Shown: positions 34,482 to 45,254 of the stretch, in pieces
Numbering within the stretch: position 1 is the first letter of the stretch
How the letters are laid out: every line of letters begins with the position of its first letter
NCBI RefSeq assembly: GCF_000003195.3
Contig: NC_012878.2
Coordinates: 20,312,641-20,376,640 of the forward strand
Direction of reading: 5' to 3'
Source of the DNA: Sorghum bicolor
Taxonomy: Eukaryota; Streptophyta; Magnoliopsida; Poales; Poaceae
Length of the DNA: 64,000 bases
The notes under the pieces: generated by a model
Databases searched by the model: none
Seen by the model: the letters and a program-made list of their open reading frames with translations, nothing else
Told to the model about the DNA's origin: nothing
Translations under genes and position numbers: made by a program

Positions 34482-37299
34482 TATCAACGGAACGGTCCTT
34501 AATCGACACAGTTGGGAACACTACTTTAAGACTCCATTCTTAAATCAAGTCCACCGACCGGTCTCAAGATGAAATATCATTGAACATAAGTGTATTCCAC
34601 AACAACCCTTCAAACTTTCTTGTTTGGAAACCTATCTAGTAGCAGGACTAAGCATCACTATGCAATTTTAAAATAAAACAGGTGCCAAGGACCAGATAAC
34701 AAATATCAAGGTAGTAAATGCAGTAAGTAGGTTAACCCAATTCTCAACTACCTAATGCAGCATTTTCAATTCATAAGTGATAAAAGATTTAAAACATTCA
34801 AGGAGGGGTTAATGCATTTGGGGCTTGCCTTGGTTGCAGAGCTGAGAGGGACCCTCGGAGACTTCCCAAGTCTCGGATCCTACTTCCAAGAACGGAGCAC
34901 CGACCTCGGGGTTCGGTTCAACGGCCACTCCTTCGGTCACGTGCACTATACGCAAAATGATGGATGCTCATGATATGCGTATGACAAATATTTAAGAAGG
35001 ACCGGGTTGAGTACAACTCTCCTTCTCGGTGCAAGGACAGGTTAAATAGTAATTACAGTTGTTTATTGTTTTAGGGTCTTTACCCAAGAGGTTGCATCAG
35101 TAAATTAATATTTCTCTTAACTCATAATTATCCTTATTTAATTCATAATAATTCTTAATTAACTAAATATTACTCCTTTTTACTTTAATTAATTCTTACT
35201 TATGTATTAATGACAGTAATTAAGTATTAACATCAAACAATAATTAAGTGCCCAAGGTCATTAAGGTTAATGACCTTAGGTCATCATACAATACCAAAAT
35301 CACTCAAATCCTAATTTGAGAATTTAAACTAATTATCACTTAATTATTGTAGGATTATTATTTAATCACTAATTAAAGGTATATTAATATTTTATTCAAA
35401 TGTTATCCAAATGCCACCAAATTTTGTATGAAGCCAGGGAATAATATTCAGAGGCATCCCATAAATTTTGGTGATTTTTGGACATATCACTAATTTATTA
35501 AAATTCATAGAAGTTTTATTTACTAATTAAAGAATACAATTTTTACATACATAAAAAATAGCTAGAAAAGGGGACCTAGTAGTTTTCCTGCATTCTACTT
35601 ATCTTATAGAACTTATACAAAAATTTTCATCATTTTTGGATCAGTATACAATTTTCTACACAATTTCAAATATCAAGCATTTTTAAACAAAAAGAAAAAG
35701 AGAAAGCAGTACTATGCTAACGCGGCCGGCCCGCTTGGCCACAGCCCAAGTCAGCCCGCGAGCTTCCCGCGTCGTGCGCGGGCGCTGCCCCTCTCGTGCG
35801 GCCACTGACGGGCGGGCCCCGCCCATCAGATGCTTCTCCTACCTCCCGCCATGGCTCCAGTGAGCTCAAGCTCATCGCCGGTGAGCTCCCGGCCTCCACG
35901 GTAGGGCGGGCCAGCACCCTCAGCTCCCTGCACATCTCTTGTGGCGCTCGGACCACGCTCTAACCCCCTCAATCCCCCTTGCTCGCGTCCATGGCGGACG
36001 ATAACACTAACCGCGCGAGCACCGGCCTCCCCCAGCGGGTAGAACGTAAACCAACTAGCGCATAAGCTTCATTGGCTCACCGCGACTTCAACGAAGTAGA
36101 GAGCGACGGTTGAGGAGCTCGGAGAAGAGCTAGCCACGGTGAAGTGCTTGCGGCGGTGCTTCGGCCGGAGTCGGAGGGGAATGGCTCAGTTGAGGGCTAC
36201 GACGGGCTAGAGCTTGAGCTAGGGAGCGCAAACTGTCGCTGGCTTCGTGGCAGAGCTGCTGGGGGGTCTCTGGTAGCTTGGAAGGGAGCGAGGAGGATGA
36301 ATTTGGTGGGCGCAGCAAGGTCGTCGGCGTTCGGTGCGAGAGAGAGAAACGAGCGCGTCGTCCGGTGGAGTGGTTTTATCGCGAATGGAGGAGACGCCGT
36401 GCCTCTACGTCGGCTCGCGACACAGGCAGGCAAGCAGCTGCGTGCCCTCACGCACGCACGCGGCGCTGCGCGCGCGGCGGCCGCGCTGGACAGAGCGCCG
36501 TGATCCCTATCGGGTCACTGTAGCCATCCATATCCTCCCCCTTTCTGTCTTTTTGCGAAATTCGACCAAAATTTGAACTGCAGTCAAATTTCTACCAAAA
36601 CAAAAGTTATTTAGAATTTCAAAAGGTACAAAACATCTTTTGGTGCCCAAAGCTCAAACTGAGTGGAAAAACTTGAATTTAGTAAACCAGTTTGAATTTC
36701 AAATCTCAAATTAGTGAAAATACCAATTTTGAATTGGGGCAGATTAGAAATTCTAAAATTACTTTTGATTTTCCATAACAACTTGAAAAATTTCCAACAT
36801 GAAAGTTGTTCAACTTTTTGAGCTCTACAACTTTTATGTTGGTCACATTTCAAGATTCCAAATAGATTTTGAACTGGGGATTCAAATTGGAAAAGGGGAC
36901 AATTTTCGGAAATCTATATTTTCAAAATTACTTTGAAATTTGTATTGAAACTTCAAAAACTCAAAACACCAAAGTTGTACACCTTGACAAGATCTACAAC
37001 TATGCTTTTGAACTCGACCTCAAATTTTGCTTGGTTTTTAAATTGTACAAAAGGGGGCAAATCTAGGGTTCTAAAATCAGGGTTTTCCCCCCTATTTTCT
37101 CGGAAACCTTCCACACTAGGGATTTCACAACCACACTAGCTTCAATACTCCTTGTAAGCACACTTTAATTCCCTAAGCACAAGCAATCAAAGTAAACTTG
37201 TTTTAATTTGATGCATCAAGTGGTGCTTAATCAATATGCGATGCAATGTTCATGATGACATGATCCAGTTTTAATAACTGTAACATCGGGGATGTTACA
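34482..37299 (-). repeat. 5' LTR of B, second piece
   Basis: Resumes after the second caggc (34477-34481) with 'tatcaacggaacgg', matching 16507 onward of the other LTR, and ends ggatgttaca at 37299 beside the TSD aatac. Together with the first piece it is 4,055 bp, within 5 bp of the other LTR. It repeats the GC island (35720-36520) and the palindrome (35254-35277). Confidence 0.92.
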
Positions 37300-37965
37300 A
37301 ATACCCTTCATGATGAAACCCATGAAGCCAAAGTAGACACTCTGCCAAATTCTCCATCTACTTTAGCTATCCGAAGTTCTGAGCCACAAAAGGAAGAAAT
37401 TCCACCACCGGATTTCATGATGGATATAGAATGTGATCTTTTTGCCGATTTTGGAAACATTTCAAACTACCATTCTATTGACAGACCCCAAAACAGCCAT
37501 TTTAGCATTTGTTTGCCAACTGAACATCAATTGAGAGAGCTTATCGCAGTCATGAGTACCGAATGGTTGGAGGAGTCAGAGCTTTCCTCTGATGTGATCC
37601 TTTTGGACACACCTACTATCACTATACGTTGTGCTTATGATTTTGATCAATTTGATGCTCTCTATGATCCTGTTGTGGGGATCAACATCATGTTTGAATC
37701 TTTTGCACTTAAATTATTTAAAAATTTGGTCTTAACCCCCACAACAAAGGTCATAAAGGAATCTTCGGGATGATTAGTCCCCAGTCTTGGAATTATTAAT
37801 GTCCTACCCCTTATGGTAGAAGGCTCCATGATTCATTTGAACTTCTATATCTTTGATACATGGGACTTCAACCGGTTGATAGGACAACCTTTTAGAAGAC
37901 TCCTTTATGAAGGTCATACTGGAAAGCTACACATTTCTTTTGGAAAATTTTTAAATTTCCAATAA
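37300..37965 (+). pseudogene. gag C-terminus and protease of C
   Basis: The frame is open from the TSD copy (aat acc ...) through 37773, so B interrupted this reading frame exactly. The protease-like segment carries ALYDPVVGINIM where active retropepsins have D-[ST]-G-A, and downstream, after a stop at 37771-37773, a LIGQPFRRL segment (near 37870-37905) matches the second retropepsin motif (ILGRPF in D). The catalytic triad residues after Asp are not canonical, so activity is doubtful even before the stop. It would process Gag-Pol. Confidence 0.7.
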
Positions 37966-38006
37966 CAATTTCTCACTCCTTAAATAATAAGACCGAGTCA
38001 TATCTT

Positions 38007-38942
38007 TTGCCTGATCCTATAGAAGAGGTAAAGGCTGCATCTCTAGAGCTTTTAGATGAACCAGACTTAGAAGAAGAAGCTCCTTTCTTCATAGAAGAAG
38101 AAGCTGAACCTTCTGAACCTGAACCCTTAGACGAGTTTGTAGAAACACCTAGACCTCCAATAGAGCTTAAAACATTACCACCCGGTCTTATCTATGCTTT
38201 CCTAAACAATAATCCAGAGTTTCCTATGATCATTAGTGATAAACTCACTCAGGAGCAAACTCTGCGATTGATGACCATTCTTGAGAAACATCACTCAGTT
38301 TTTGGCTACTCACTCCAAGATCTTACAGGAATCAGTCCTATGATTTGTACCCATCGTATTCCGACAGATCCTTCTGTTTCACCTTCTCGAGAGCCCCAAC
38401 GTAGCGCGATGAGGGAGGTAGTTAAAAAGGAAGTTATAAAGTTGCTGCATGCAGGGATTATATATCTTGTGCCGCACAGTGAGTGGGTGAGCCCAGTTCA
38501 AGTTGTGCCTAAAAAGGGAGGCATGACAGTCGTTACGTATGAAAAGAACGTGCTAATTCCACAATGCACCGTCACAGGCTGGCGGATGTGCATAGACTAT
38601 AGTAAACTAAACAAAGCCACGGAAAAGGATCATTTTCCTTTACATTTCATAGATGAGATGGTAGAGCGATTAGCAAACCATTCGTTCTTTTGTTTCTTAG
38701 ATGGATATTCAGGGTATCACCAGATCCCGATTCATCCTGATGATCAAAGCAAAACCACTTTTATATGCCCATATGGAACTTATGCCTACCGTAGAATGTC
38801 TTTTGGGTTATGTAATGCACCAGCTTCTTTTCAAAGATGCATGATGTCTATATTTTCTGATATGATTGAAGAGATTATGGAAGTTTTCATGGATGATTTC
38901 TCTATATATGGAAAACTTTTGATAGTTGTCTTGAAAACTTAG
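38007..38942 (+). pseudogene. Reverse transcriptase, N-terminal part, of C
   Basis: An acidic spacer (residues about 10-60) is followed by the RT fingers and palm. Visible motifs are WRMCIDYSKLNKATEKDHFP, FLDGYSGYHQIPI, YRRMSFGLCNAPASFQRCMM and the catalytic FMDDF at about residue 293 (YxDD variant typical of Athila). A stretch of about 17 residues before WRMCIDY is also normal for this group. A one-base loss soon after FMDDFSIYG shifts the frame and ends the ORF at 38942; the continuation is the next entry. RT copies the RNA genome into DNA within particles. Confidence 0.9.
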
Positions 38943-38950
38943 ACAAGGTT

Positions 38951-39624
38951 TTGCAAAGATGTGAAGAAAAGCACTTAGTCCTTAATTGGGAAAAATGTCA
39001 TTTTATGGTTAGGGAAGGAATAGTGCTGGGACACCTAGTGTCTGAAAGAGGTATTGAGATTGACAAAGCTAAAGTTGAAGTGATTGAACAACTACCTCCA
39101 CCTGTGAATATAAAAGGAATTCGAAGCTTTCTTGGCCATGCTAGTTTTTATCGCAGATTCATAAAAGATTTTTCATTTATTGCTAGACCACTTACTCTTT
39201 TGCTAGCCAAGGATGCTCCTTTCGAATTTGATGATGCATGCCTAACATCTTTCAATTTATTAAAGAATGCACTCATCTCTACACCAATCATTCAACCCCC
39301 TGATTGGTCGTTGCCTTTTGAAATTATGTGTGATGCTAGTGATTATGTTGTGGGGGCAGTTTTGGGACAAACTAAAAATAAGAAGCATCATGCAATTGCT
39401 TATGCCAGTAAAACTTTGATAGGAGCTCAACTTAATTATGCAACCACTGAAAAAGAGCTTCTAGCTGTTGTCTTTGCCATTGATAAATTTAGATCTTATT
39501 TAGTTGGAGCTAAAATAATTGTTTACACTGATTATGCTGCACTAAAATATCTGCTCACTAAAAAAGATGCTAAACCTCGCCTAATTAGATGGATCTTATT
39601 ACTTCAAGAATTTGACTTAGAAAT
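38951..39624 (+). pseudogene. RT thumb and RNase H of C
   Basis: Continues RT in another frame: [22 protein letters not shown] and [17 protein letters not shown], then RNase H with [14 protein letters not shown], the [20 protein letters not shown] helix and [12 protein letters not shown], so Asp, Glu and Asp catalytic positions are present. The real coding sequence stops at 39624, where solo LTR J is inserted between codons for the RNase H-integrase linker; the frame then reads into J as far as 39700. Confidence 0.9.
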
Positions 39625-40313
39625 TGTTGATGCAAAACTGATCTGCAAACACAAAGGGCTAATACCCGATTCAAACGTTAAGGCGTGCCAGCCGATTTGA
39701 CCTTACTATCGGCAAAGGTGATAACTCGAATACTTTAGTCCTGACAACAGCGATGCGCCCGGATGTCACGGCTAAGAGGTACTCATGCGGAACTCGAGAA
39801 CACGCCGAGCTTAAGTCGACGAATTCCTAAGAACTCGTAATAAAAAGAAAAAAAGTATGACGAAGTCGTCGAAAAGTAGATGCTGGAATATGAGTAAAAA
39901 CGCGTGTTTGATTGATTTCTTGATTGATCATTACAAGGCCCTAGGGTTTATATTTATACCCTGCTCAAAGAGCTACAACCAGACACGATTAGAATTCGAA
40001 TTCCAAATTACACGGAATCCATATACAACACGATGCAAATAATTAAGGAAATAACAAAACTATCCTTCGTGACAAACCGAAACTCCTCCACATGACAACT
40101 GGCAGCTTCCGGACTCCTCCTTTGCATCATCGGCAATCCCTTTGCCATAGTCATCGGCAGACCTTTTTATCCAGCCATCGGCACCATATTACTGCCTGTG
40201 GACTTAGTCACATTCAACCTCTCCCTCATCGGCAACCATCCTCATCGGCAACCCGCATCGTACTGCCACCCTATCCTGCCATCCTAGACACGTGCCCAAA
40301 AACGGTGTCAACA
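39625..40313 (-). mobile_element. J: 689-bp solo LTR in pol of C
   Basis: On the minus strand it starts TGTTGACACCGTTTTTGGGC and ends GTTTTGCATCAACA, flanked by gaaat at 39620-39624 and 40314-40318. A minus-strand TATA box (TATAAATA, 39951-39958) supports that orientation. It contains five copies of CATCGGCA within 40128-40250. There is no coding content. The clean excision point restores the linker reading of the host, confirming the boundaries. Confidence 0.88.
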
Positions 40314-41675
40314 GAAATAAAAGATAAAAAGGGAGTAGAAAATTCTATTGCTGATCACTTGTCTAGAATGTATTTTAAAAATCCACAGGAAACCCCCATC
40401 AATGATTCACTCCGAGACGACATGCTCTACGGGATTAACAGGTCTGACCCCTGGTATGCAGATATTGTTAATTTTATGGTTTCAGGGTATGTACCACCAG
40501 GAGCGAACAAGAAGAAGCTTATTCAAGAAAGTCGTTCACATATATGGGATGAGCCGTACCTCTTCCGAGTATGCTCTGATGGCTTACTCACGAGATGTGT
40601 GACCACCGAGGAAGGATGGAAGATCATCGACAGGTGTCATTCATCACCATATGGAGGTCATTATGGAGCATTCCGTACACATTCAAAGATCTGGCAGTGT
40701 GGATTCTACTGGCCTACAATGTATGAAGACACGAAGCAATATATCAGAATATGTGGGCCATGTCAAAGGCACGGAAACATAAACACAAGAGATGCCATGC
40801 CACTCACCAACAACCTTCAGATTGAGCTCTATGATGTCTGGGGAATAGACTACATGGGTCCATTTCCCCAATCAAAGAAGTGTGAGTTCATCTTGGTGGC
40901 AGTTGACTACGTCTCCAAGAGGGTAGAGGCACTAACTTGCAAACACGCCGACAACATCAGTTCAAAGAGGATGTCTAAAGAAGTTATATTTCCAAGATTT
41001 GGAGTTCCCAGAGTAGTGATAAGTGATGGAGGAGCACACTTCATCGACAAACGCTTCAAGCACTATCTATCGAAACATGGAATCCGTCACAACGTTGCTA
41101 CTCCTTACCATCCTCAGACAAGTGGCAAAGCAGAGACTTCCAACAAGCAAATCAAGAATATTCTTCAGAAAATAGTCAATGAGATGGGAACGGCATGGAA
41201 GGACAAGTTACCTGATGCACTCTGGGCATACCGGACAGCATACAAGACCCCAATTGTAATGTCCCCATACCAATTGGTGTACGGGAAGACTTGGCACCTA
41301 CCTGTTGAACTAGAATTCAAAGCACACTGGGCCATAAGGAGATGGAATATGGACCTAGATGTCGCTTGAGATCATAGAAGAATGCAACTATCAGAATTGG
41401 AAGAATGGCGAGAGAAAGCATATCACAACTCGAAGATCTACAAAGAAAGAGTCAAAAGGTGGCATGACAAGAGGATCAAGAAGGAGTTCGCACCCAGAGA
41501 TAAGGTATTACTTTTTAATTCTAGGGTGAAGCTTTTCGGGCATGGAAAACTCCGGAGTAAATGGGAAGGACCATTCAAGGTAATCAATTCGTCATCCCAC
41601 GGAGCTATCACACTTCAAAATGACGAAGGTACGTTATTCAAGGTAAATGGTCAACATCTTAAATTATTTTTTTGA
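40314..41675 (+). pseudogene. Integrase of C (one internal stop)
   Basis: The frame enters from J; true sequence starts at the linker (KDKKGVENSIADHLSRM). The zinc-binding HHCC region shows HSSPYGGHYGAFRTHSKIW and CGPCQRHGN. The DDE core shows Asp in VWGIDYMGPF, Asp in VVISDGGAHF and Glu in GKAETSNKQI, so all three catalytic residues remain. A TGA at 41367-41369 breaks the chain after WNMDLDVA, and the same protein resumes at 41382 (LSELEEWREKAYHNSKIYK ...) to the real stop at 41675. There is no chromodomain, as expected for Athila. Integrase inserts the cDNA into chromosomes. Confidence 0.88.
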
Positions 41676-42116
41676 GCCAAATAAAGAATTAGAAAAGATA
41701 GACGTGATCCATTTCTACCTTCCCATGGAGAATTAGAGCCCGACCTTTTTAATCTGACGTTTTTGGGCCACGTATATATTTTTCGAATAAAGTCTGCATC
41801 TAGAAGCATGCTCGAGGAAGCGGGCCCACAATGGGGCCAGGCACAGGGTGGGCGCCCTGATGAAGCGGGCGGGCACCCAGCCCCTTCCTCCTCTCACTCA
41901 CGATTTCCTCCATCGTGATAAACCCATTTATGGTAAACTAAATAATCATGCAGATGGAATGTTTCGCACGCATGGTGGCGGGAGTAGCCCGAGCAAACCC
42001 TAGAGGCACTTTTTGACCCCTATATAAACAGACCCCTGACGTCAGCTTTCAACACCAATTCATTCAAACCTTCTCTCCTTCCTCAATTAGAGCTTGCTTA
42101 GTCCCTCGCTGCTCCA
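41676..42116 (+). promoter_or_regulatory. Internal U3-like promoter upstream of the extra ORF in C
   Basis: In order: 'gcatctagaag' (41797-41807), gggccc (about 41822), gggcgccc (about 41851), gggcgggcaccc, then TATATAAA (42021-42028), 'cagacccctg' and 'caccaattcattc'. The LTR of C has the same order: 'acatctagaag', gggccc, gggcgcccgccc twice, TATATAAG, 'aaggccccctgg', 'ccaattattcatt'. Spacing from ctagaag to TATA is about 220 bp here and 211 bp in the 3' LTR. A TGACGTCA palindrome (42037-42044), a bZIP-type site, lies just after the TATA box. Descent from U3 is inference. Confidence 0.6.
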
Positions 42117-42746
42117 ATGGCCAAAGAGTTCCACGATGATTGGGAAGTCGTCCCCTTCGACCTCAACAAGAAGCCCAAGGAAGACCCCGACGCCTACGCT
42201 CTTGTCCCGGCCAACATAGAGCGACAGCTAGCAGCCATGCCATCATGCCAGCGCAGCTCTACCCAATCCTACCATGCTCAACCAGTTCTCACCGCACCGC
42301 CACAGCCCCTACTTCTCAAGGGACCATTAGCCAAGAAGCAAGCCACTATCAAGGTGCCAGCCAGCACGAGGATCCTGCCATCCAGGCCCAATGAGCGGGT
42401 CGTTGGAGTCAATACCAACCGGAGCGGCGAGATCAGCGGCATCCGCTACACTACGGAGGAGGAAATGCCTTACTTCAAGGGGATTAGAGCAGTCAAAGTC
42501 CGTTTCATCCCTCCAAAGGCAGCCCCGAAGCACGTTCTCAACGCTCTTGAGACACCACCTAAGTGCCGCAAGACTATAGCAGATGTAGATGAGGACGTTC
42601 GTAGGCTAGACAAGGTCATCATAGAGCTCCAGTCCTTGGTTAACTCTATCAATAGGCAGCTCTCTAACCAGAACACCATTATACTAGGTCTGAAGCATGA
42701 TCTTGCTAGTGCCAATAAGAAGATCAGAGAGTTAGAGTGCCGTTAA
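42117..42746 (+). CDS. Extra ORF of C between pol and 3' LTR (209 aa, unknown function)
   Basis: An intact ORF starting MAKEFHDDWEVVPFDLNKKP. I do not recognise the family. Residues 1-30 are acidic/aromatic; 30-95 are rich in Pro, Ala and Gln; 95-140 contain a more ordered stretch (YTTEEEMPYFKGIRAVKVRF); 155-209 form a likely coiled coil (VDEDVRRLDKVIIELQSLV ... KIRELECR). There is no signal peptide and no membrane segment, so it is not a classical env despite its place. A TATA box lies about 90 bp upstream and AATAAA about 100 bp downstream (42845-42850). It is uninterrupted although gag and pol of the same copy are broken. Possible roles (RNA chaperone, particle partner, silencing suppressor) are speculation. 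Confidence 0.7.
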   Translation: MAKEFHDDWEVVPFDLNKKPKEDPDAYALVPANIERQLAAMPSCQRSSTQSYHAQPVLTAPPQPLLLKGPLAKKQATIKVPASTRILPSRPNERVVGVNTNRSGEISGIRYTTEEEMPYFKGIRAVKVRFIPPKAAPKHVLNALETPPKCRKTIADVDEDVRRLDKVIIELQSLVNSINRQLSNQNTIILGLKHDLASANKKIRELECR

Positions 42747-44045
42747 GTTAGCTAGATTAGATCTTGAGGCAGTGCATCTTAGTCATTCATCTTTAAATTC
42801 GGTTTAGATCTATTATTAGCTTCAGTTCATTACTTGTCATTTGTAATAAATGCCTCAAGATTAATAAAGATTATTATTATTATTATGTCTTGTGTGTCTC
42901 TACTTTATTTTTATGCAAGAAAGCAGAAAACAAGTATGGGGGAGGTCCCTCGACATGCCAAATGCACTTCGACTACACCACTCCACGATTCAGGTACATA
43001 CTCTGCACACTTTACACATACACATATATCTTGGTTTGTGCAGAATTTTGTCTCTGACATGATAAATTAACAAGATTAAAATATTTCTATTCATGATTAA
43101 TCTCACTCTGTGATATTTCCTAAAAGCTTGCAATTATTAAAAATCATTTAAAAACCCTGTGTTACTTAAATCATTGTGGAATGTGAGATAGTAGAGTATG
43201 AGTATCTTATTCTTGATATCATTGTTTCTTAGAGAATTTATTTCAAAATCTTCAAAAATTCTAGCTACCATCCTCAGTGTTTTATATGTCTGATAAACCT
43301 GACAATATTAATTATAATAATTATAAAAGCTATCTGCTCTGTATTGAGTTTGTTCAAAACGAGTTAGACCCTTGTTGAGAGATTTATCATGCTCCTAAGA
43401 TAAAGACATTTATTCAAAAAGATTCACTCTTCCGAAGTATTATTGCGTTAGAGGCATGGGCTATGCAAAAATATGAATATTTCGAGGAAATAAAAAGGAG
43501 CAAGTGCTCGACAACCTCGCAAAAAAATGCACAAGTGTCCGGCAGTAGAATTAGGGGTACCTCGGTAACCACTTAAAAAAAGAAGAGAGAAGAAAATGAT
43601 TGCCCATGGTCCCTCTAATAAGCAATATGCCAGTAAGAGTTGACAAGTTTTTAATTTCCAAAGTCTTTGATCTAAGAGTATGGCATTCCTCTCCTAGGAT
43701 CCCGTTTTGATCAGACAATAAATGCAAGGTAAGTATGCTTGAGAATTTTTGCAAATTAAAACAGCCTCAGTGAGATATACAAAAGATAAATGAGTGATCT
43801 GAGAGAACCTATGAGGATAAAGGTATGCTAATTTTTTTTCAAAAATATACAAAAACTCCAAATGATAGGATTGAGAAGAAGAAAAGATCTCTACTCTTGA
43901 CCATATATTTCCCTGACTACGGTACAATGTGGATTTTTACAACACCCTGCAGGTATGAAGAGAATGCTTTACAATGTTTTAACCCCAGATATTTTTTAAC
44001 CATCCTTTTCTCGAGGACGAGTAAAAGCCTAAGTGTCGGGGTATT
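42747..44045 (+). other. 3' UTR of C
   Basis: Non-coding. It begins with the poly(A)-like signal region of the extra ORF (AATAAA 42845, 'aataaag' near 42862), a 'tatgggggag' motif (42936-42945), then the AAGT hairpins (43498-43540) and a PPT hairpin (44005-44027). 'agtagaattaggggtac' (43544-43560) is shared word for word with A, D and G. Confidence 0.75.
43483..43540 (+). other. Paired AAGT-loop RNA hairpins, copy in C
   Basis: CGAGG (43483-43487)/CCTCG (43515-43519) enclose GAGC-AAGT-GCTC (43498-43509). Hairpin 2, GCAC-AAGT-GTCC (43529-43540), has one C-C mismatch. Confidence 0.65.
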
Positions 44046-45249
44046 TGTTGACGGTTCTTAAGTGTCAATTTTAATTATGAAATAAACAATGGAAAGGACT
44101 AATATACAAACAACACCTAGAATTAGGGTTTGATCTGACAGAATTCCACGAGTTTTGTTCAGGAAATATGGGAGAAAGGCCCACACGTCAGGTTTACATA
44201 GAGATATTAACGTGCACCGCGATTATTCAACATCTAGAAGAGTCCAGAAGCCACGGGAACGAACGGGAGGTCGATCGGGCCCGGGGGCAGGGCGCCCGCC
44301 CTCCCACCTTGGGCGCCCGCCCACCTCTGGTGGCCAATCAGGGTGAATCACGCGGATTATGCTCCACCGCCTTTGAGGATCAAGGAGAACCGTTCAATCA
44401 ATGTCGGTTTGATCTGACGGCCCAAATTCATTTGAAAAGGCTATATAAGCAAGGCCCCCTGGCCCCTGGAGGAGAGAATCCAATTATTCATTAGCATATT
44501 TTCCAGAGATGATTCAGAGAGAGAGGTTCCTTAGGGTTCCCACCTCATAGGGCGTAGCATCCAATGTGAGAGTAGACTTAGTTCTACTAGATTGAGAGAG
44601 ATAGAGTGGAGGTGTAGATCGGAGGAAGCCCGGCCTGTCGGTGTCTACTCCAAGGTTGTACCTACGGGATCAAGTCTCCTAACCCGAGGCTTGCTCCTAG
44701 GATTCTTCAGTATTTCGACTTCTAAATTCTAGTAAGTTCTTTATTTTATTGTTCTTTGGTTTATAAGTTTACTTTGATCTCTTCGCATAGAGTTTAGAGT
44801 AATCATCTCTAGCGTAAACGTATTGTTTGGGCTAGGATACTCATAGATATCACCTGACTAGCTGGACCATGGTAGTAGCGAGGAACGTGACATTTCTGAG
44901 TTACCTTTGTAGCCCATATCCCGTTAGCAGGATCAATAGGGTTTATAGGTGTGGGTCGAACATCCTCTGTGGTGTCTAGATTCCGTGAGCCTCCCCAGTA
45001 GAACAGTAGATCATCCTTACCAAGGTTAGAATGAGAGTGCAGTTGTAGTCTTCTCTATACATCACTCACATCGAATCACAAAGTTTGTAGCCTAAAGTTT
45101 AGTAGTAATAGACCGGGTTAGTCAGATGCACGCTTTCTCCTAGTGGTAAAAATATAAATACGATACTCTGGATAACATCCCGGGTGAAGTGCTCATCAAT
45201 ATCCGTGCGCTTGCGGATTAATTCCTGATTGCGTTACCAAATATCAACA
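44046..45249 (+). repeat. 3' LTR of C (1,204 bp)
   Basis: TGTTGACGGTTC to ATATCAACA, followed by the TSD ggagg. TATA box at 44442-44449; perfect U5 hairpin ATCCG-TGCGCTTG-CGGAT (45201-45218). A 26-bp deletion compared with the 5' LTR lies near 44158; since reverse transcription makes both LTRs alike, this deletion came after insertion. Confidence 0.93.
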
Positions 45250-45254
45250 GGAGG

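Larger units (their letters stand above)
15275..37299 (-). mobile_element. Element B: Tekay/Del-type chromovirus (Gypsy), inactive
   Basis: LTR 15275-19324 and LTR 24972-26208 joined to 34482-37299 (about 4.05 kb each once D is removed), flanked by aatac at 15270-15274 and 37300-37304. On the minus strand: LTR, initiator-Met primer site, an extra coiled-coil ORF, gag, protease, RT, RNase H, integrase with a C-terminal chromodomain, polypurine tract, LTR. The chromodomain and very long LTR fit the Tekay (Del) lineage. Element length without D is about 13.75 kb. Stops in gag, a frame break in integrase and lost catalytic residues show it is dead. Confidence 0.92.
13286..45249 (+). mobile_element. 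Element C: Athila-like Gypsy LTR retrotransposon with gag-pol and an extra ORF
   Basis: 5' LTR 13286-14515, 3' LTR 44046-45249, TSD ggagg on both sides. Without the nested B and J it is about 9.2 kb. Order: LTR, tRNA-Asp-type primer site, gag, protease, RT, RNase H, integrase, extra ORF, 3' UTR, LTR. This order with integrase last, the YRRMSFGLCNAPASFQRCMM block in RT and the primer type point to the Athila group of Metaviridae. gag and pol contain frameshifts and stops, and B splits gag. By hand count the LTRs differ at roughly 5 percent of sites, so C is older than D and G. Confidence 0.92.

Noticed and set aside
39625..40313. Reading J as coding sequence (an ORF runs through it from 40092)
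   Set aside because: It has TG...CA ends and a gaaat duplication; the protein linker is continuous only if it is removed.
42117..42746. Calling the extra ORF of C an envelope gene
   Set aside because: No signal peptide or membrane segment is visible; position alone is not enough.
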